64,000 nt of DNA from Roseburia sp. (GCA_019411365.1 DXQT01000002.1:38085-102084); one strand, 5' to 3'; positions 1 through 9,732 are shown, numbered from the stretch's first letter. Translations and numbers: made by a program. The notes: a model not told the origin generated them from the sequence alone.

Positions 1-72
1 ACTGAATCATCAGAAACTACTGAATCATCAGAAACTACTGAATCATCAGAAACTACTGAATCATCAGAAACT
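1..72. repeat. 18-bp in-frame tandem repeat, four copies
   Basis: Four exact head-to-tail copies of an 18-base unit, each encoding the six residues TESSET, begin at base 1 and probably continue to the left of the window. The array lies in the reading frame of the surface protein that follows. A whole-codon unit means copy-number change would alter linker length without breaking the frame. The array is then followed by diverged Glu/Ser/Thr codons. Confidence 0.9.
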
Positions 73-2649
73 ATCGAAGAATCAGAGAACAATGATAATT
101 TCGAAATTATCGAATTAACGGAAGATACTGAAATTTCCGAACAATTTGATACTCCCAAAGGAGCTGTTTCCAATGGGTATTATGTTATTAATGTAACCAA
201 AAGTGAAATTTCTTCCACCAGTGCATATGCCGCTATACAATCTGCACTAGATGAAGCTCAGGAAAATGCAACAACAGACTTACCATACAAAGTTTTTGTA
301 GATCCCGGAAAATATTCTCTCACACAAGGACTTCGTATTTACAGCAACACTTATCTTTGCCTGACAGGTGTTACCCTTACTCAAAACAAGGGAAGCAATT
401 ACAACATGATAAAAGTAGGCGACAGTAATGATACACATTCAGGTTATTATTACCAAAATATTACCATTGATGGCGGTATCTGGAACGAAAATGGCAATAG
501 CAATACCGCCATCAAGATCTGTCATACACAGAACATTACTCTGATGAATGCCACATTGAAAAATTGTTCCAATTCTCACCTTATGGAGATTGCTGGCAAT
601 AACGGTATCACAATTCAAAATTGTAATTTTGCCGATCAGGCATTATCGACAAGTGCCAAACCCTATACCTATGAAGCCATTCAGCTTGATATTTTACTAG
701 AATCTCACTTGTCCGGTTATCTATCTGAAGATCTTCCTTTAAAGAATGTAAAAATTACCGGTTGCTCCTTTAAAAATGTTCCACGTGGTATTGGTAGTCA
801 CACTGCAATACTAAACAATCCAGTAGACACGATAGAAATTTCCAACAATACATTTACCAGTCTTAAGAGTCTAGCTATACAGGCAATGAATTACATCAAC
901 TGTACTATTACAGGCAATACCATAACTGATACTCCGCAAGGTATCATGATATATTCCGTTCGTGAAAGTGGTACTTTTCTTGCTTCCACAGCAGTAAAAG
1001 AAGGACATATTCCATCATCAACCCCGGTTACATATCAAACTCCTGTGAACAATCAAAAAATGGTTATCAGCAATAATACAATTGCAGCTTCAGGTAATGA
1101 CCCTTATGAAGATTACGAAAATGCCGCTATTTTTGTCAGTGGTTTAAATCTAGGTTCTGCCACTACCGGCTCTGGAGATACAATTCCTGCAGGTAATTAT
1201 TTTATCAGCGGCATAACCATCTCCGATAATACGATCAATACGGATGGACATGGAATCCGTCTGCAAGACGCCAGGAACTCAACAATAACTGGAAATACAA
1301 TAACTTATTCTCAGGTTTCAAAGCCTAAAAATACCTTCTATGGCATACAGTTACGCGAATCCTCTACCAATGGAATCATTGACAATAATACAATCAATAA
1401 GCCCCTTTCCGGCATACATATATTTGAAAAATCCTCTGCAAAATCCATTTCAGGGAATACAGTAACTACACCAACTAACAATGCTATTATGATAGAAAAT
1501 GCCAGTGCTACGAATATTTCTTCAAATACGGTTAACAAGCCTGGTATCAACGGAATATTTATTTATAATAATTCTAATGTTGACTTAATCACAGACAACA
1601 ATATTTCTGCCGGAAATGTCAACATTAACATTGACGGAAGCACAGTCACTAAAATAAGTAAAAATACGCTTTCTTCTGCAAAAACAAACAGTGTATTTTT
1701 GCATAACAAATGTACAGTAAATAAACTTTCCAGTAATACCATTAATGCTTCTGGAAAACATGGTGTATTTATCGATTGTGCTACTGCCAAAACCATAAAA
1801 GCCAATACGATACAAGCATCTGCTATTACTGGTGTACATGTATATAACAACAGCAAAGTTTCTACCATTGCGAATAATCAAATTACCTCACCTGGTAAGT
1901 ATGGCATCTGTGCCGAAAAGAGTACTGCAAGAACTATCTCTGGCAACTCAATCAGCAAACCTGCCAATACAGGTATTTTTATCTTTACCAAAAGCAAAAC
2001 AGGTACAATATCCGACAATACCATTACCTCTGGAAAAGATAAAGGAATTGCGATCAACTCTGTAAAGTGCAAAATGACGATCAGTGGAAATACAATAAAA
2101 AAATGCAAGGCTTACCCTATTTATTGCAACCCTGCCTCTACCTCCTACGCAATTACGTTGAAGAAAAATATCATAACAGGCAATTCAAAAAAAATTGATG
2201 GTATCCGTGCTGACTCAGGTAAACTTATTCTTAGCAGCAATACAATCTCTTCCTGTAGTAGGGCGATTATTCTTTCTTCCAAAGTAAAGGGGACTGTTTA
2301 TCCGAATACTTTCAAAAAGAATACTTATAATAATGTAAAAGTTAATTCCAGTTATGTTAATACATTAACTGTAAAATCACTTTCCGGAAAATCAAAGTCA
2401 GCAAAAACAGCTACATTAAATTGGAAAAAACTTTCATCAGCTTCCGGCTATGTTGTTTATCGTTCAGCCTCCAAAAATGGCAGCTATACAAAAATTTCTA
2501 CGATAAAAAAGAATAAAACCATTACCTATAAAGATTCTAAATTAAAGAGGAAGTCTACTTATTACTATAAAATTGTTCCATACACTACAATAGGAAAAAC
2601 TACAGTTTATGGACTAGATAGTAAGATTGTATCCATCAAGATCAAATAA
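1..2649 (+). CDS. Surface protein with parallel beta-helix repeats and C-terminal Fn3-like domain (5' truncated)
   Basis: The frame is open from base 1, so the true start and probably a signal peptide lie outside the window; the first in-frame ATG is at 406 but coding clearly precedes it. The visible protein has a Ser/Thr/Glu-rich linker, a short segment before the helix (VDPGKYSL, typical of the pectate-lyase/NosD beta-helix entry), then about 20 degenerate coils built on N-x-I-S/T-x-N-T/N-x-I. This is a right-handed parallel beta-helix of the NosD/polysaccharide-lyase fold. The last ~85 residues are an Fn3-like module (GYVVYRS, TYYYKIVPY) also found in the proteins at 14993 and 21120. It is probably a secreted or wall-associated carbohydrate-active or adhesive protein. 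No catalytic residues could be assigned. It is the only plus-strand gene on the left side and converges on the minus-strand operon. Confidence 0.75.
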   Translation, partial: TESSETTESSETTESSETTESSETIEESENNDNFEIIELTEDTEISEQFDTPKGAVSNGYYVINVTKSEISSTSAYAAIQSALDEAQENATTDLPYKVFVDPGKYSLTQGLRIYSNTYLCLTGVTLTQNKGSNYNMIKVGDSNDTHSGYYYQNITIDGGIWNENGNSNTAIKICHTQNITLMNATLKNCSNSHLMEIAGNNGITIQNCNFADQALSTSAKPYTYEAIQLDILLESHLSGYLSEDLPLKNVKITGCSFKNVPRGIGSHTAILNNPVDTIEISNNTFTSLKSLAIQAMNYINCTITGNTITDTPQGIMIYSVRESGTFLASTAVKEGHIPSSTPVTYQTPVNNQKMVISNNTIAASGNDPYEDYENAAIFVSGLNLGSATTGSGDTIPAGNYFISGITISDNTINTDGHGIRLQDARNSTITGNTITYSQVSKPKNTFYGIQLRESSTNGIIDNNTINKPLSGIHIFEKSSAKSISGNTVTTPTNNAIMIENASATNISSNTVNKPGINGIFIYNNSNVDLITDNNISAGNVNINIDGSTVTKISKNTLSSAKTNSVFLHNKCTVNKLSSNTINASGKHGVFIDCATAKTIKANTIQASAITGVHVYNNSKVSTIANNQITSPGKYGICAEKSTARTISGNSISKPANTGIFIFTKSKTGTISDNTITSGKDKGIAINSVKCKMTISGNTIKKCKAYPIYCNPASTSYAITLKKNIITGNSKKIDGIRADSGKLILSSNTISSCSRAIILSSKVKGTVYPNTFKKNTYNNVKVNSSYVNTLTVKSLSGKSKSAKTATLNWKKLSSASGYVVYRSASKNGSYTKISTIKKNKTITYKDSKLKRKSTYYYKIVPYTTIGKTTVYGLDSKIVSIKIK

Positions 2650-2682
2650 CCAATTTTTATAATACAGCTACACTATCATAAC

Positions 2683-2728
2683 AAAAGCAGATGGCATTTG
2701 AATCTTTCAAATAAACCATCTGCTTTTT
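2683..2728. terminator. Bidirectional rho-independent terminator
   Basis: A perfect 12-bp stem (AAAAGCAGATGG with CCATCTGCTTTT) encloses a loop that itself contains a 6-bp stem (ATTTGA/TCAAAT). The A-run on one side and T-run on the other suit termination in both directions. It sits between the plus-strand surface protein gene (stop at 2649) and the convergent minus-strand gene ending at 2733. Confidence 0.85.
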
Positions 2729-2732
2729 ATAA

Positions 2733-3962
2733 TCAAAACATTTTTTTAATTTTCTTCCAAATTTTATTTTTGAAAGCATCTCGCTGCAATTGCTGCTCTG
2801 ATTTCGGTGTATCCTCCACATCAGGAAGCTTAATTTCACTAATAATTCCCTGACTTTGTAATTCATCTACATATTTTTTGTACTTTCTCAGGTTTTTTAA
2901 TGTATCCTTATATTTTTTTTCAAATAATTTTTTATCATCCAGAAGTTTTCTGCTTTTCTTTAACCACTTCTCTAACACTTCTGTTTTCATGTTATTCTGC
3001 CACTCTAAACGCTCCAACGGTGTATAGGTAGTCTTCCGCACCTGTTCTAATGGCAGATCACAATTCTCATACTTGGCAACAAAATCCTGTACATCCTGAA
3101 TCAGCTTTTCGCGTAAAGCAAGATATCCTTTTTTATTTTCTGGCGGATTATTGAAATCATACTCAAAATTACCAGATAAGAAATCTTCATTATCAATACA
3201 ACGAACCGTATCCATATAACATCCCCAGCGTGTCCCATTTCCTTCCGCATCCTTGAGATCAACGATTGACAAAACGGGGGTCTCTAGTGCAAGACAAGGC
3301 AATGTTACATGCAGCCTTCGCGTAATAACAAATTTAGCATTTTGATATAAAGTAAGTATCTCCTCTGCTTTTGCCATTCTCTCTTCAAATGTTGCGTTCG
3401 ATTTTCTATAATCACAATTATGACTTATAACCCGAATTTCTAGTCCTGTATCTTTCAGATATTCCATTGCTTTCGCTCTGATCTTATCGTTTAAATCAAC
3501 CAAACAGACATATGTTCCCGCATCTTCCGTTTTCTCCTGTTTCGGAATTGTTAATGTAAGACACCCGCTAAAATAGCAATCTATACCCTGTTCTTTAAAA
3601 AAATCAAGCGATGCCATATCTCTGCATCCCACCGGACCATACTTCTTAAAAAACTCTCCTCCACATCCCTGCGCCCATTCGGCATAAATTGGAGATGATT
3701 TTCTTGCAACCCCATAATTATTAATATGCATGCTCAGTAATTTGGGGATAATACAGTCTGCAGGCGGCCAGTTCCATTTTTTCCACATCCACCATGCATT
3801 CATGATAACAGCTACCGGTTCATCATTTTCACTTTTAAAATCACTAATATATTCTCTATCTATCTGATAATCAACATGAGGCAATAATTTAGCTGCTGCA
3901 TAGGTCTGAATATCATCCCCCAAATTCATTGTCGGTTTGTGAATCACTACACCAAATTTCAT
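2733..3962 (-). CDS. Polysaccharide pyruvyl transferase family protein
   Basis: A 409-residue protein of the PS_pyruv_trans family (CsaB/WcaK type), which transfers pyruvate from phosphoenolpyruvate to sugars of surface glycans as ketals. The N-terminus (MKFGVVIHKPTMNLGDD) has the NxGDxI signature. The C-terminal half has the GT-B-like segment ending in FVITRRLHVTLPCLALETPV, where R-LH is the conserved family motif. The last ~90 residues are Lys/Glu-rich and look coiled. The start has a good ribosome binding site (AAAGGAGA, 8 bases upstream). It is the last gene of the teichoic-acid-like operon, 20 bases after the epimerase gene. Pyruvylation of that polymer is an inference; some family members have other substrates. 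Confidence 0.75.
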   Translation of the reverse strand: MKFGVVIHKPTMNLGDDIQTYAAAKLLPHVDYQIDREYISDFKSENDEPVAVIMNAWWMWKKWNWPPADCIIPKLLSMHINNYGVARKSSPIYAEWAQGCGGEFFKKYGPVGCRDMASLDFFKEQGIDCYFSGCLTLTIPKQEKTEDAGTYVCLVDLNDKIRAKAMEYLKDTGLEIRVISHNCDYRKSNATFEERMAKAEEILTLYQNAKFVITRRLHVTLPCLALETPVLSIVDLKDAEGNGTRWGCYMDTVRCIDNEDFLSGNFEYDFNNPPENKKGYLALREKLIQDVQDFVAKYENCDLPLEQVRKTTYTPLERLEWQNNMKTEVLEKWLKKSRKLLDDKKLFEKKYKDTLKNLRKYKKYVDELQSQGIISEIKLPDVEDTPKSEQQLQRDAFKNKIWKKIKKMF

Positions 3963-3982
3963 ATTGTAGATCTCCTTTCAAA

Positions 3983-5044
3983 TTATTTCTTCATTCCCTT
4001 TATCAAACGCTCAAACATCTCTTCTAATCCAATTGTTGCTTTCCAGCCAAGCTGCATTAATTTTTTACTATCCAATCGGATTATCATTTCCGGATTATAT
4101 CCGAAAGAGGCTAAATCCTCAGGAATATCGATCACAGTTTTGATTTTTCCACTTCCAATTGTCTCACAGACCAATTCTGCCATTTCCTTAATCGACACCG
4201 CAGTATCCATATTCGTAACATTATATGCTTCCCCTGCTTTACCGGAAATTAAAATGTATAATAATGCAGAAAGTGCATCTTTTGTGTAACAATAACTTCT
4301 TACCGTATGTCCCTGCGTATGCAGTACAATATCCCGCTGTTCCAATGCACAGCGTGCAAATTCCGCAAACACCCTTCCATCTTCGTATGCAACTCCCGGT
4401 CCAAAGGTCTGAGAAAGTCTGGCAATCTTAACCGGTACACTATATTCGTGTGCATAAGATGCACACAAACACTCTACCATACGTTTTCCTTCGGAATAGC
4501 TGCTTCTTACACTGAGCGGTTCAATATATCCATAATCATTTTCTGTAATCAGATCTGCATCTTTCTCCGGTGTTCCATATACCTCCAAAGATGACAGATA
4601 CACCATCCCATTTATCTTTTTTTCTGTAGCAAACTTTAAGATATTTGACGTTCCATCCAATGCCGTATAAATTGTTTCAACAGGATTAGACACAAAATAT
4701 TTTGAACTGGTTGCACTGGCTCCGTGTATAATGTAATCTACAGAATCCGAATATACCACTGGTCTATTTATATCACCAACAAGCAATTCAACATCCCCAC
4801 GCCCAATCAGATGCGAAAACATCTTTTTCCCTTTTTCTTCATTACGCACCATAGCAATAATATGAATCTGAAGGTTACGCATTCGGTTATAACATGCAAG
4901 CAAATATACCATCTGCGAACCAATCAATCCTGTCGCACCTGTCACAAGTACCGACTTACCCTCTAATGCTGTAATTGGCAGATCACTATCTACAAGCATC
5001 TCCAGATCTTGCTGCATAATTTCATTTTCCATGCACTCGTTCAT
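3983..5044 (-). CDS. NAD-dependent epimerase/dehydratase (extended SDR)
   Basis: About 353 residues with a Rossmann fold nucleotide site (VLVTGATGLIGS) and the catalytic Tyr/Lys pair (SSYSEGKRM) of the extended short-chain dehydrogenase family (UDP-glucose epimerase/dehydratase branch). The frame opens at 5065, but that ATG has no ribosome binding site; the ATG at 5044 has GGAG upstream, so it is preferred. The gene follows a TarI/IspD-like cytidylyltransferase by about 50 bases. It may make or modify the activated polyol or sugar used by the nearby LicD and CDP-polyol transferases, possibly standing in for the TarJ reductase, which is not seen here. The substrate is unknown. Confidence 0.75.
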   Translation of the reverse strand: MNECMENEIMQQDLEMLVDSDLPITALEGKSVLVTGATGLIGSQMVYLLACYNRMRNLQIHIIAMVRNEEKGKKMFSHLIGRGDVELLVGDINRPVVYSDSVDYIIHGASATSSKYFVSNPVETIYTALDGTSNILKFATEKKINGMVYLSSLEVYGTPEKDADLITENDYGYIEPLSVRSSYSEGKRMVECLCASYAHEYSVPVKIARLSQTFGPGVAYEDGRVFAEFARCALEQRDIVLHTQGHTVRSYCYTKDALSALLYILISGKAGEAYNVTNMDTAVSIKEMAELVCETIGSGKIKTVIDIPEDLASFGYNPEMIIRLDSKKLMQLGWKATIGLEEMFERLIKGMKK

Positions 5045-5092
5045 TTCAACTTCTCCATTCTCCATATGTTTATATGTTTATACTTACCTTTT

Positions 5093-5854
5093 CTATAAAG
5101 GCTTTCTTCCATTTCCTATACGATTTGTAATACCCAGTCCAAATGCCTGTTCATTCTCTTTGTACTGTAACAATGCACGAAACGTATACACATCTTCCGG
5201 TGTCGTAACTTTAATATTGCCTCTGTTTCCTTCCACCATATGTGCTTCAATCCCCTGGCTGCGAATAATCGTACACGCATCAACCATATTTTCATATTTT
5301 GTAGGTGTACTTCTAACTGCATCATGTGCAGCAATAATATCTTTTAAGTAAAAGCTCTGTGGTGCCTGCGCTGCAAACGTTTCCTTACGATATGGAACAG
5401 AGTCGACGTGACTCCCATCCTTACTGATCATGATTGTTTCAAAACAAGGAGTACAGGTAATTGCATTGCCTTTTTCCTGTACAGAGCGAATATTATTACT
5501 GATCACTTCATAAGATACAAATGGGCGTACACCATCATGCAATAGTACGATAGAATCCTCTGCATTTTCACTTTCTGCTTTTTTTAACGCATTATAAATC
5601 GAATCCTGTGCAGTCTCTCCACCTGGAATAACATCTGCCACCTTATTCAAACGGTATTCATCTACCAATTCTTTCATATAAGGGATATAATCAGCAAGTA
5701 CTGAAATATATATTTTATCAATCATATCATGGCACTGAAAAAGTTGAAGTGTATGAACAATAATCGGTTTCCCATTTATTTCCAAAAACTGTTTCGGGAC
5801 ACCGGCTCCCATTCTGACTCCGCTTCCACCAGCAAAAACAATCGCTATATTCAT
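5093..5854 (-). CDS. TarI/IspD-like nucleotidyl (CDP-polyol) transferase
   Basis: 253 residues of the IspD/TarI family: N-terminal AGGSGVRMG and PKQFLEINGKPI bind CTP, and HDGVRPF, QAPQSF and NIKVTTPEDVYTF are the later family motifs. IspD makes CDP-methylerythritol for isoprenoids, while TarI makes CDP-ribitol for teichoic acid. The setting among LicD, TagB/TagF-like and TagGH-like genes favours a CDP-polyol role, and the NIKVTTP motif also fits TarI. The start codon overlaps the stop of the ABC ATPase gene by 4 bases (ATGA), showing translational coupling. A role as the cell's only isoprenoid IspD cannot be excluded from the sequence alone. Confidence 0.75.
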   Translation of the reverse strand: MNIAIVFAGGSGVRMGAGVPKQFLEINGKPIIVHTLQLFQCHDMIDKIYISVLADYIPYMKELVDEYRLNKVADVIPGGETAQDSIYNALKKAESENAEDSIVLLHDGVRPFVSYEVISNNIRSVQEKGNAITCTPCFETIMISKDGSHVDSVPYRKETFAAQAPQSFYLKDIIAAHDAVRSTPTKYENMVDACTIIRSQGIEAHMVEGNRGNIKVTTPEDVYTFRALLQYKENEQAFGLGITNRIGNGRKPL

Positions 5855-6702
5855 GATTCTTCCATAACCTCCCTTTTATCTTCCTGTTTGATTTTTTCTG
5901 TTTTCTTTTTTTTATTCTTTTTTTTCACAAGATTTTTCTGACCCACTGTTAACTCATCCAGTTCACCCGTCATTTCTGCATAAACCTGTGCCACTTCATC
6001 TACATCCCCAAAAGCAATCATTTTTCCCCCTTCAAGGATCATAGCTTTATTGCAGATACGTTTTACCTGTGCAAGTGAATGTGACACAAATAAAACCGCC
6101 GTACCATCCTGCATCATATCAAGGATTTTCTTTTCACTCTTCTTTCTGAACTTACCATCTCCTACAGAAAGTACTTCATCTAAAATTAAAATTTCCGGTT
6201 CAGCTATCGTTGCGATTGCAAATCCCAACTTTGATTTCATACCTGATGAATAGTTTTTAATAGGTACATCCATAAAATCCTCTAATCCGGAAAACTCTAC
6301 AATCTGATCATATTTTTCTTCCATGTATTGACGACCATATCCAAGCACTGCTCCATATAAAAATATATTTTCCCGGCCTGTATAGTTCTTATCAAATCCT
6401 GCTCCAAGCTCTAATAATGGTACTATTTTTCCATTTCTTATTACTCTGCCCTCTGTGGGTTTAAATACTCCTGCAACCACTTTGAGTAACGTACTTTTTC
6501 CTGCTCCATTTAGTCCAAGAATTCCTATTCGTTCTCCTTCATGAATACTAAAATTAATATCTTTAAGTGCCCAAAACTCATCCTTCTCTAACTTTTTACC
6601 TTTGAGCATTCTTATTACATATTCACGAAAATCATTCACTCGTTCTTTACTTAGATTAAATTTCATTCCTATGTGTTCTACACGTAATAATTCCTTTGCC
6701 AT
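5851..6702 (-). CDS. ABC transporter ATP-binding protein, TagH/Wzt type
   Basis: 283 residues with Walker A (GLNGAGKST), the ABC signature in NYSSGMKSKLGFAIA, Walker B (EILILDEVLSVGD) and the switch His (FVSHSL). The short insertion VGDGKFRKKSEKKI is typical of polysaccharide and teichoic acid exporters of the TagH/RfbE branch. The C-terminus is a short Lys/Glu-rich tail and lacks the extended sugar-binding domain seen in the Wzt at 44472. It pairs with the permease gene 8 bases upstream. The complex probably exports a teichoic-acid-like polymer across the membrane. Confidence 0.88.
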   Translation of the reverse strand: MAKELLRVEHIGMKFNLSKERVNDFREYVIRMLKGKKLEKDEFWALKDINFSIHEGERIGILGLNGAGKSTLLKVVAGVFKPTEGRVIRNGKIVPLLELGAGFDKNYTGRENIFLYGAVLGYGRQYMEEKYDQIVEFSGLEDFMDVPIKNYSSGMKSKLGFAIATIAEPEILILDEVLSVGDGKFRKKSEKKILDMMQDGTAVLFVSHSLAQVKRICNKAMILEGGKMIAFGDVDEVAQVYAEMTGELDELTVGQKNLVKKKNKKKKTEKIKQEDKREVMEES

Positions 6703-6710
6703 CTTAACCT

Positions 6711-7496
6711 CTATATCTGCAAAATAAAATCATCCTGTTTTTTATAAAAACAAATCACGCCTAAAATCAACACTACAATAGAACATACTGCTGCATATGC
6801 CGTCAACCCCATGTCCATAGCTTCCCCAAACATTGCATTACGAAAACTCTGGATCATACAATACAACGGATTCCATTTTAAAATCCACGCATACCCGCTG
6901 TTCATTAAACGTTCCGGATAATAAAAAATTGCACTTGAATACATAATAAGCATTAAAAGCACTTCCCATATATATTCCATATCCCGAAAGAATACATTGA
7001 TCGTTGTCAATATCATTCCAACTCCAAATGTTAAAATAAAAAGAAGTAACAGTGGGATAATTGCCTCAATGATATGCCATGTCACAGTTACATTACAATA
7101 TACCGCCAACGGAACCATTACAATTAACGAAATAGCAAAAATCACATAATTATATAATACACAGGATAGCGGATATAAATATTTCGGAATGTATACCTTT
7201 TTTATCATCGCTGCATTTAACCTGATAGATTTGGATGCTGTTTTAGTTCCCGTTGCAAAAAAAGAATATACCAGCCTTCCACATAAGATATATAATGGAA
7301 ATTCCTTATCATTATTTCCAAACAACGTTCCAAATACAATTGTTAATACAATTGTGGTTAATATCGGTTCTAACATAGACCATAAAATACCAAGATACGA
7401 ACGACGATATTTTAATTTAATTCCCTTTTTTACCAGCTCATATAACAGAAATCGACGATTCCAAAATGTCTTCACATGTTTCTTATTAATACTCAT
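6711..7496 (-). CDS. ABC-2 type permease, TagG/Wzm type
   Basis: 261 residues with six predicted membrane segments and the N-terminal amphipathic stretch (FLLYELVKKGIKLKYRRSYLG) that marks the polysaccharide/teichoic acid exporter permeases. LGILWSMLEPI is the characteristic RfbA/TagG motif. The gene overlaps the upstream transferase gene by 4 bases and precedes its ATPase by 8, so the pair is one transport unit in the operon. The polymer is presumably polyol-phosphate-containing, judged from the transferases beside it. Confidence 0.88.
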   Translation of the reverse strand: MSINKKHVKTFWNRRFLLYELVKKGIKLKYRRSYLGILWSMLEPILTTIVLTIVFGTLFGNNDKEFPLYILCGRLVYSFFATGTKTASKSIRLNAAMIKKVYIPKYLYPLSCVLYNYVIFAISLIVMVPLAVYCNVTVTWHIIEAIIPLLLLFILTFGVGMILTTINVFFRDMEYIWEVLLMLIMYSSAIFYYPERLMNSGYAWILKWNPLYCMIQSFRNAMFGEAMDMGLTAYAAVCSIVVLILGVICFYKKQDDFILQI

Positions 7497-8770
7497 CCTC
7501 TAATTTCCTTTTCTGACACTATACTTTCTATTAAGTTGCATACACGTACAGATGCTTCTCCATCTTCCACCGATCCTTTTTTCTTTAAGAAATCTTCCAC
7601 CTGCATGCTATATTTTTCCTGATTAAAATTTTCTATATTATGAATAAGTTCTTCATTTGTATGTGCGATTGGAAAAGGAGTTTCTTCCAATTTATAATAA
7701 AACCCTCGTTCCTGATCATAATGTTCTAAATCAGGCACAAATAAAAAGCCAGGTCTTACTGTTAATAAAAAATCAAAAATACAACTGGAGTAATCTGTGA
7801 TCACCACTTGTGCTGCTGCTAATAACTCCTGAATATCAGGATAAGCATCTGCTTTCACAATCTGTTTTTTTTCATCTATACAAACCTTTTCCAACGAATT
7901 CTGCATCCTTGGATGCAGTCTTACAACAATTTTCCAGGATTGGTCTGTTTTCTTTTCCAAAGCTTTTTTTAATTTTTCAATATCCAGTTTATAATTAGGA
8001 AAATCAAGCTTTTCTCGGAAAGTCGGCACATATAGCAAAATTTTATCTTTTCCATCAATTGATAAACTCTTGCGCACTTTTTTCTCCACAAGATCCTGTC
8101 CATCCTTAAAAAAGATATCATTTCTGGGATGACCTAATTTCAAAATATTTTTTACCGACCAAAAAGCATTCTGATATACTTCATCTTCGAAAAAACTATT
8201 CGAAATCCAAAAATCGGTATTCTGCGAATTTTTTTTGGCAAGATATGTCCAACTTTGACTATTGGTTAAACAATCACAGTTTTTTTCGATCTTTTTTATT
8301 CCAAATGATCCATGCCACATCTGAATATAATACTGTCCAAATCTTTTTACCAGTCCCTGATTCCAATAATGAATCAAATGATAATTACATACCCATACAG
8401 CCGCTGTATAATATTCAAACATAGCTTCTTTAGATCCATATTCAACCAGCCTCACCTTGGGGGGAAATTCCCCTTTATGTGCATTTGCATCTTTCACAAT
8501 CCAAACTAAATCAAAATCCGTTCCGCGACGTATTAATTCTTCCGTCACATACTTACAATTGCATCCGTATCCATGTCCCATATAATTATCAAATATAATC
8601 TTTTTTGTGTTTATGGAAGTATTACCATATTGTTGAAATGTTTTTTTTATTAATGATTTTTTAACAGTAAACGGTGTGTACTTTAACTGATATACTCTGG
8701 TATCATTTTCGATTTTATATGTTATAAATAACTTTATTATTCGTTTTAACTTTTTTTTGATTGCCTGCAC
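7493..8770 (-). CDS. CDP-glycerol glycerophosphotransferase family protein (TagB/TagF-like)
   Basis: 425 residues with the Glyphos_transf domain: WHGSFGIKKIE, the later VVRLHPRMQ and ITDYSSCIFDF. These His and Asp/Ser motifs form the CDP-polyol binding and catalytic site of TagB/TagF/TarL enzymes, which add glycerol- or ribitol-phosphate units on the cytoplasmic face. The N-terminal ~60 residues are very basic and may bind the membrane. It appears to start with GTG at 8770, because no in-frame ATG precedes the conserved region. It lies between the LicD gene and the exporter permease, with which it overlaps by 4 bases. Whether it primes or polymerises cannot be told. Confidence 0.82.
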   Translation of the reverse strand: MQAIKKKLKRIIKLFITYKIENDTRVYQLKYTPFTVKKSLIKKTFQQYGNTSINTKKIIFDNYMGHGYGCNCKYVTEELIRRGTDFDLVWIVKDANAHKGEFPPKVRLVEYGSKEAMFEYYTAAVWVCNYHLIHYWNQGLVKRFGQYYIQMWHGSFGIKKIEKNCDCLTNSQSWTYLAKKNSQNTDFWISNSFFEDEVYQNAFWSVKNILKLGHPRNDIFFKDGQDLVEKKVRKSLSIDGKDKILLYVPTFREKLDFPNYKLDIEKLKKALEKKTDQSWKIVVRLHPRMQNSLEKVCIDEKKQIVKADAYPDIQELLAAAQVVITDYSSCIFDFLLTVRPGFLFVPDLEHYDQERGFYYKLEETPFPIAHTNEELIHNIENFNQEKYSMQVEDFLKKKGSVEDGEASVRVCNLIESIVSEKEIRG

Positions 8771-8791
8771 GATTTTCTTTACACCACCCGG

Positions 8792-9589
8792 TTATTTTTT
8801 ATATAGCTCATGTATCTTATGTCTGGGATGCTGCTCCATCTCAGGAGGCATTTTCTTATAATCTCCATACAGCCTTTTCAAATACGGATCATAATTTCCC
8901 GGTATCATAAAAACTTTATTCTCAAAATCAGCCTCTTTTAATGGAAGCAGATAACTTTTCGGCATCACTTCCCTCTCATACCCGGCAACCCCAAATAAGC
9001 TACAGATATACTCACTATCCGAAGTTCTCCATGATGTCATGATCTTTTTACACACTCTCATATAAAACCGGAATATAAAACCGGGGGTTATTTTAAGAAT
9101 TACCTTTGAAATATTCCGGATTGCTTTTCCTTTATTTTTAACTGGAAGACGATATTCTGACAAATAATAAATAAGTGATGTCCACTTCTGAACCTTCTTT
9201 AATACTCCCGATTTTGGAACACCATCAATCGGATGTATGTCTATTTTTGCCGTATTTTCATATCCGGCATCTGCATGCAAGGTATCATATAAATAACCAA
9301 TTGGCGCATCCGGTATCATATGCTTCTCGACCGGTGAATATATAAATTCACCCAGCCGGTCATGCTGCAGACTCATCAGGTATTCCATTTTTTCGAAATC
9401 TTCCCGCATCATTGCAATATCCACGTCGTCGTCCCATGGTATAAATCCCTGATGTCTGACTGCACCTAACGCACTTCCGCCTACCAGAAAAAAAATCATT
9501 CCATTCTGTTGTGTAAATTTCTGAAAAGACGACAGCATTTCAACTAAACGTTGCTGCAATTCTTTTAATCCATTTTCCATTGCATTCAC
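8792..9589 (-). CDS. LicD family phosphotransferase
   Basis: 265 residues of the LicD/fukutin-like nucleotidyltransferase-fold family. The hallmark motif is complete (FLVGGSALGAVRHQGFIPWD then DDVDIAM), including the metal-binding aspartates. LicD proteins transfer phosphocholine or polyol-phosphate from CDP-activated donors to surface glycans; animal relatives transfer ribitol-phosphate. With a TarI/IspD-like cytidylyltransferase three genes downstream, a polyol-phosphate donor is plausible. No choline kinase or choline importer is visible here. The start ATG has GGAG five bases upstream. It is the first gene after the promoter at 9665-9693. Confidence 0.85.
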   Translation of the reverse strand: MNAMENGLKELQQRLVEMLSSFQKFTQQNGMIFFLVGGSALGAVRHQGFIPWDDDVDIAMMREDFEKMEYLMSLQHDRLGEFIYSPVEKHMIPDAPIGYLYDTLHADAGYENTAKIDIHPIDGVPKSGVLKKVQKWTSLIYYLSEYRLPVKNKGKAIRNISKVILKITPGFIFRFYMRVCKKIMTSWRTSDSEYICSLFGVAGYEREVMPKSYLLPLKEADFENKVFMIPGNYDPYLKRLYGDYKKMPPEMEQHPRHKIHELYKK

Positions 9590-9629
9590 TCTCCATTACG
9601 ACTAATGCAACCTTATTACCATAGATAAT

Positions 9630-9654
9630 AGAATGCACGCTTTGCGCATATTCT
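9630..9654. repeat. 25-bp imperfect palindrome, copy A
   Basis: This 25-base sequence matches 21 of 25 bases of another at 61825-61849 and is imperfectly self-complementary (outer stem AGAAT/ATTCT). It lies just after the expected transcription start of the licD operon. Whether it is a real dispersed element needs a genome count. Confidence 0.35.
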
Positions 9655-9664
9655 CTTACCATGA

Positions 9665-9693
9665 ATTATAGCATACACCAATTTTTCCGTCAA
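9665..9693 (-). promoter_or_regulatory. Sigma-A promoter of the licD-led operon
   Basis: Read on the minus strand, TTGACG (9688-9693) and TATAAT (9665-9670) are separated by exactly 17 bases. It lies ~75 bases before the LicD start and should drive the seven-gene run down to 2733, where gene spacings are small or overlapping and no other strong promoter or terminator was seen. Confidence 0.8.
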
Positions 9694-9732
9694 TTTTGCG
9701 TCTGTCTATACCTTTTGTATCTGTATTAGTCA

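Noticed and set aside
1..72. Direct repeats that could suggest a CRISPR array
   Set aside because: The units are contiguous with no spacers, are only 18 bases and encode in-frame TESSET in a surface protein.
5093..5854. Plain isoprenoid ispD
   Set aside because: Context is a teichoic-acid-like operon and the NIKVTTP region fits TarI; kept as a less likely alternative in the feature.
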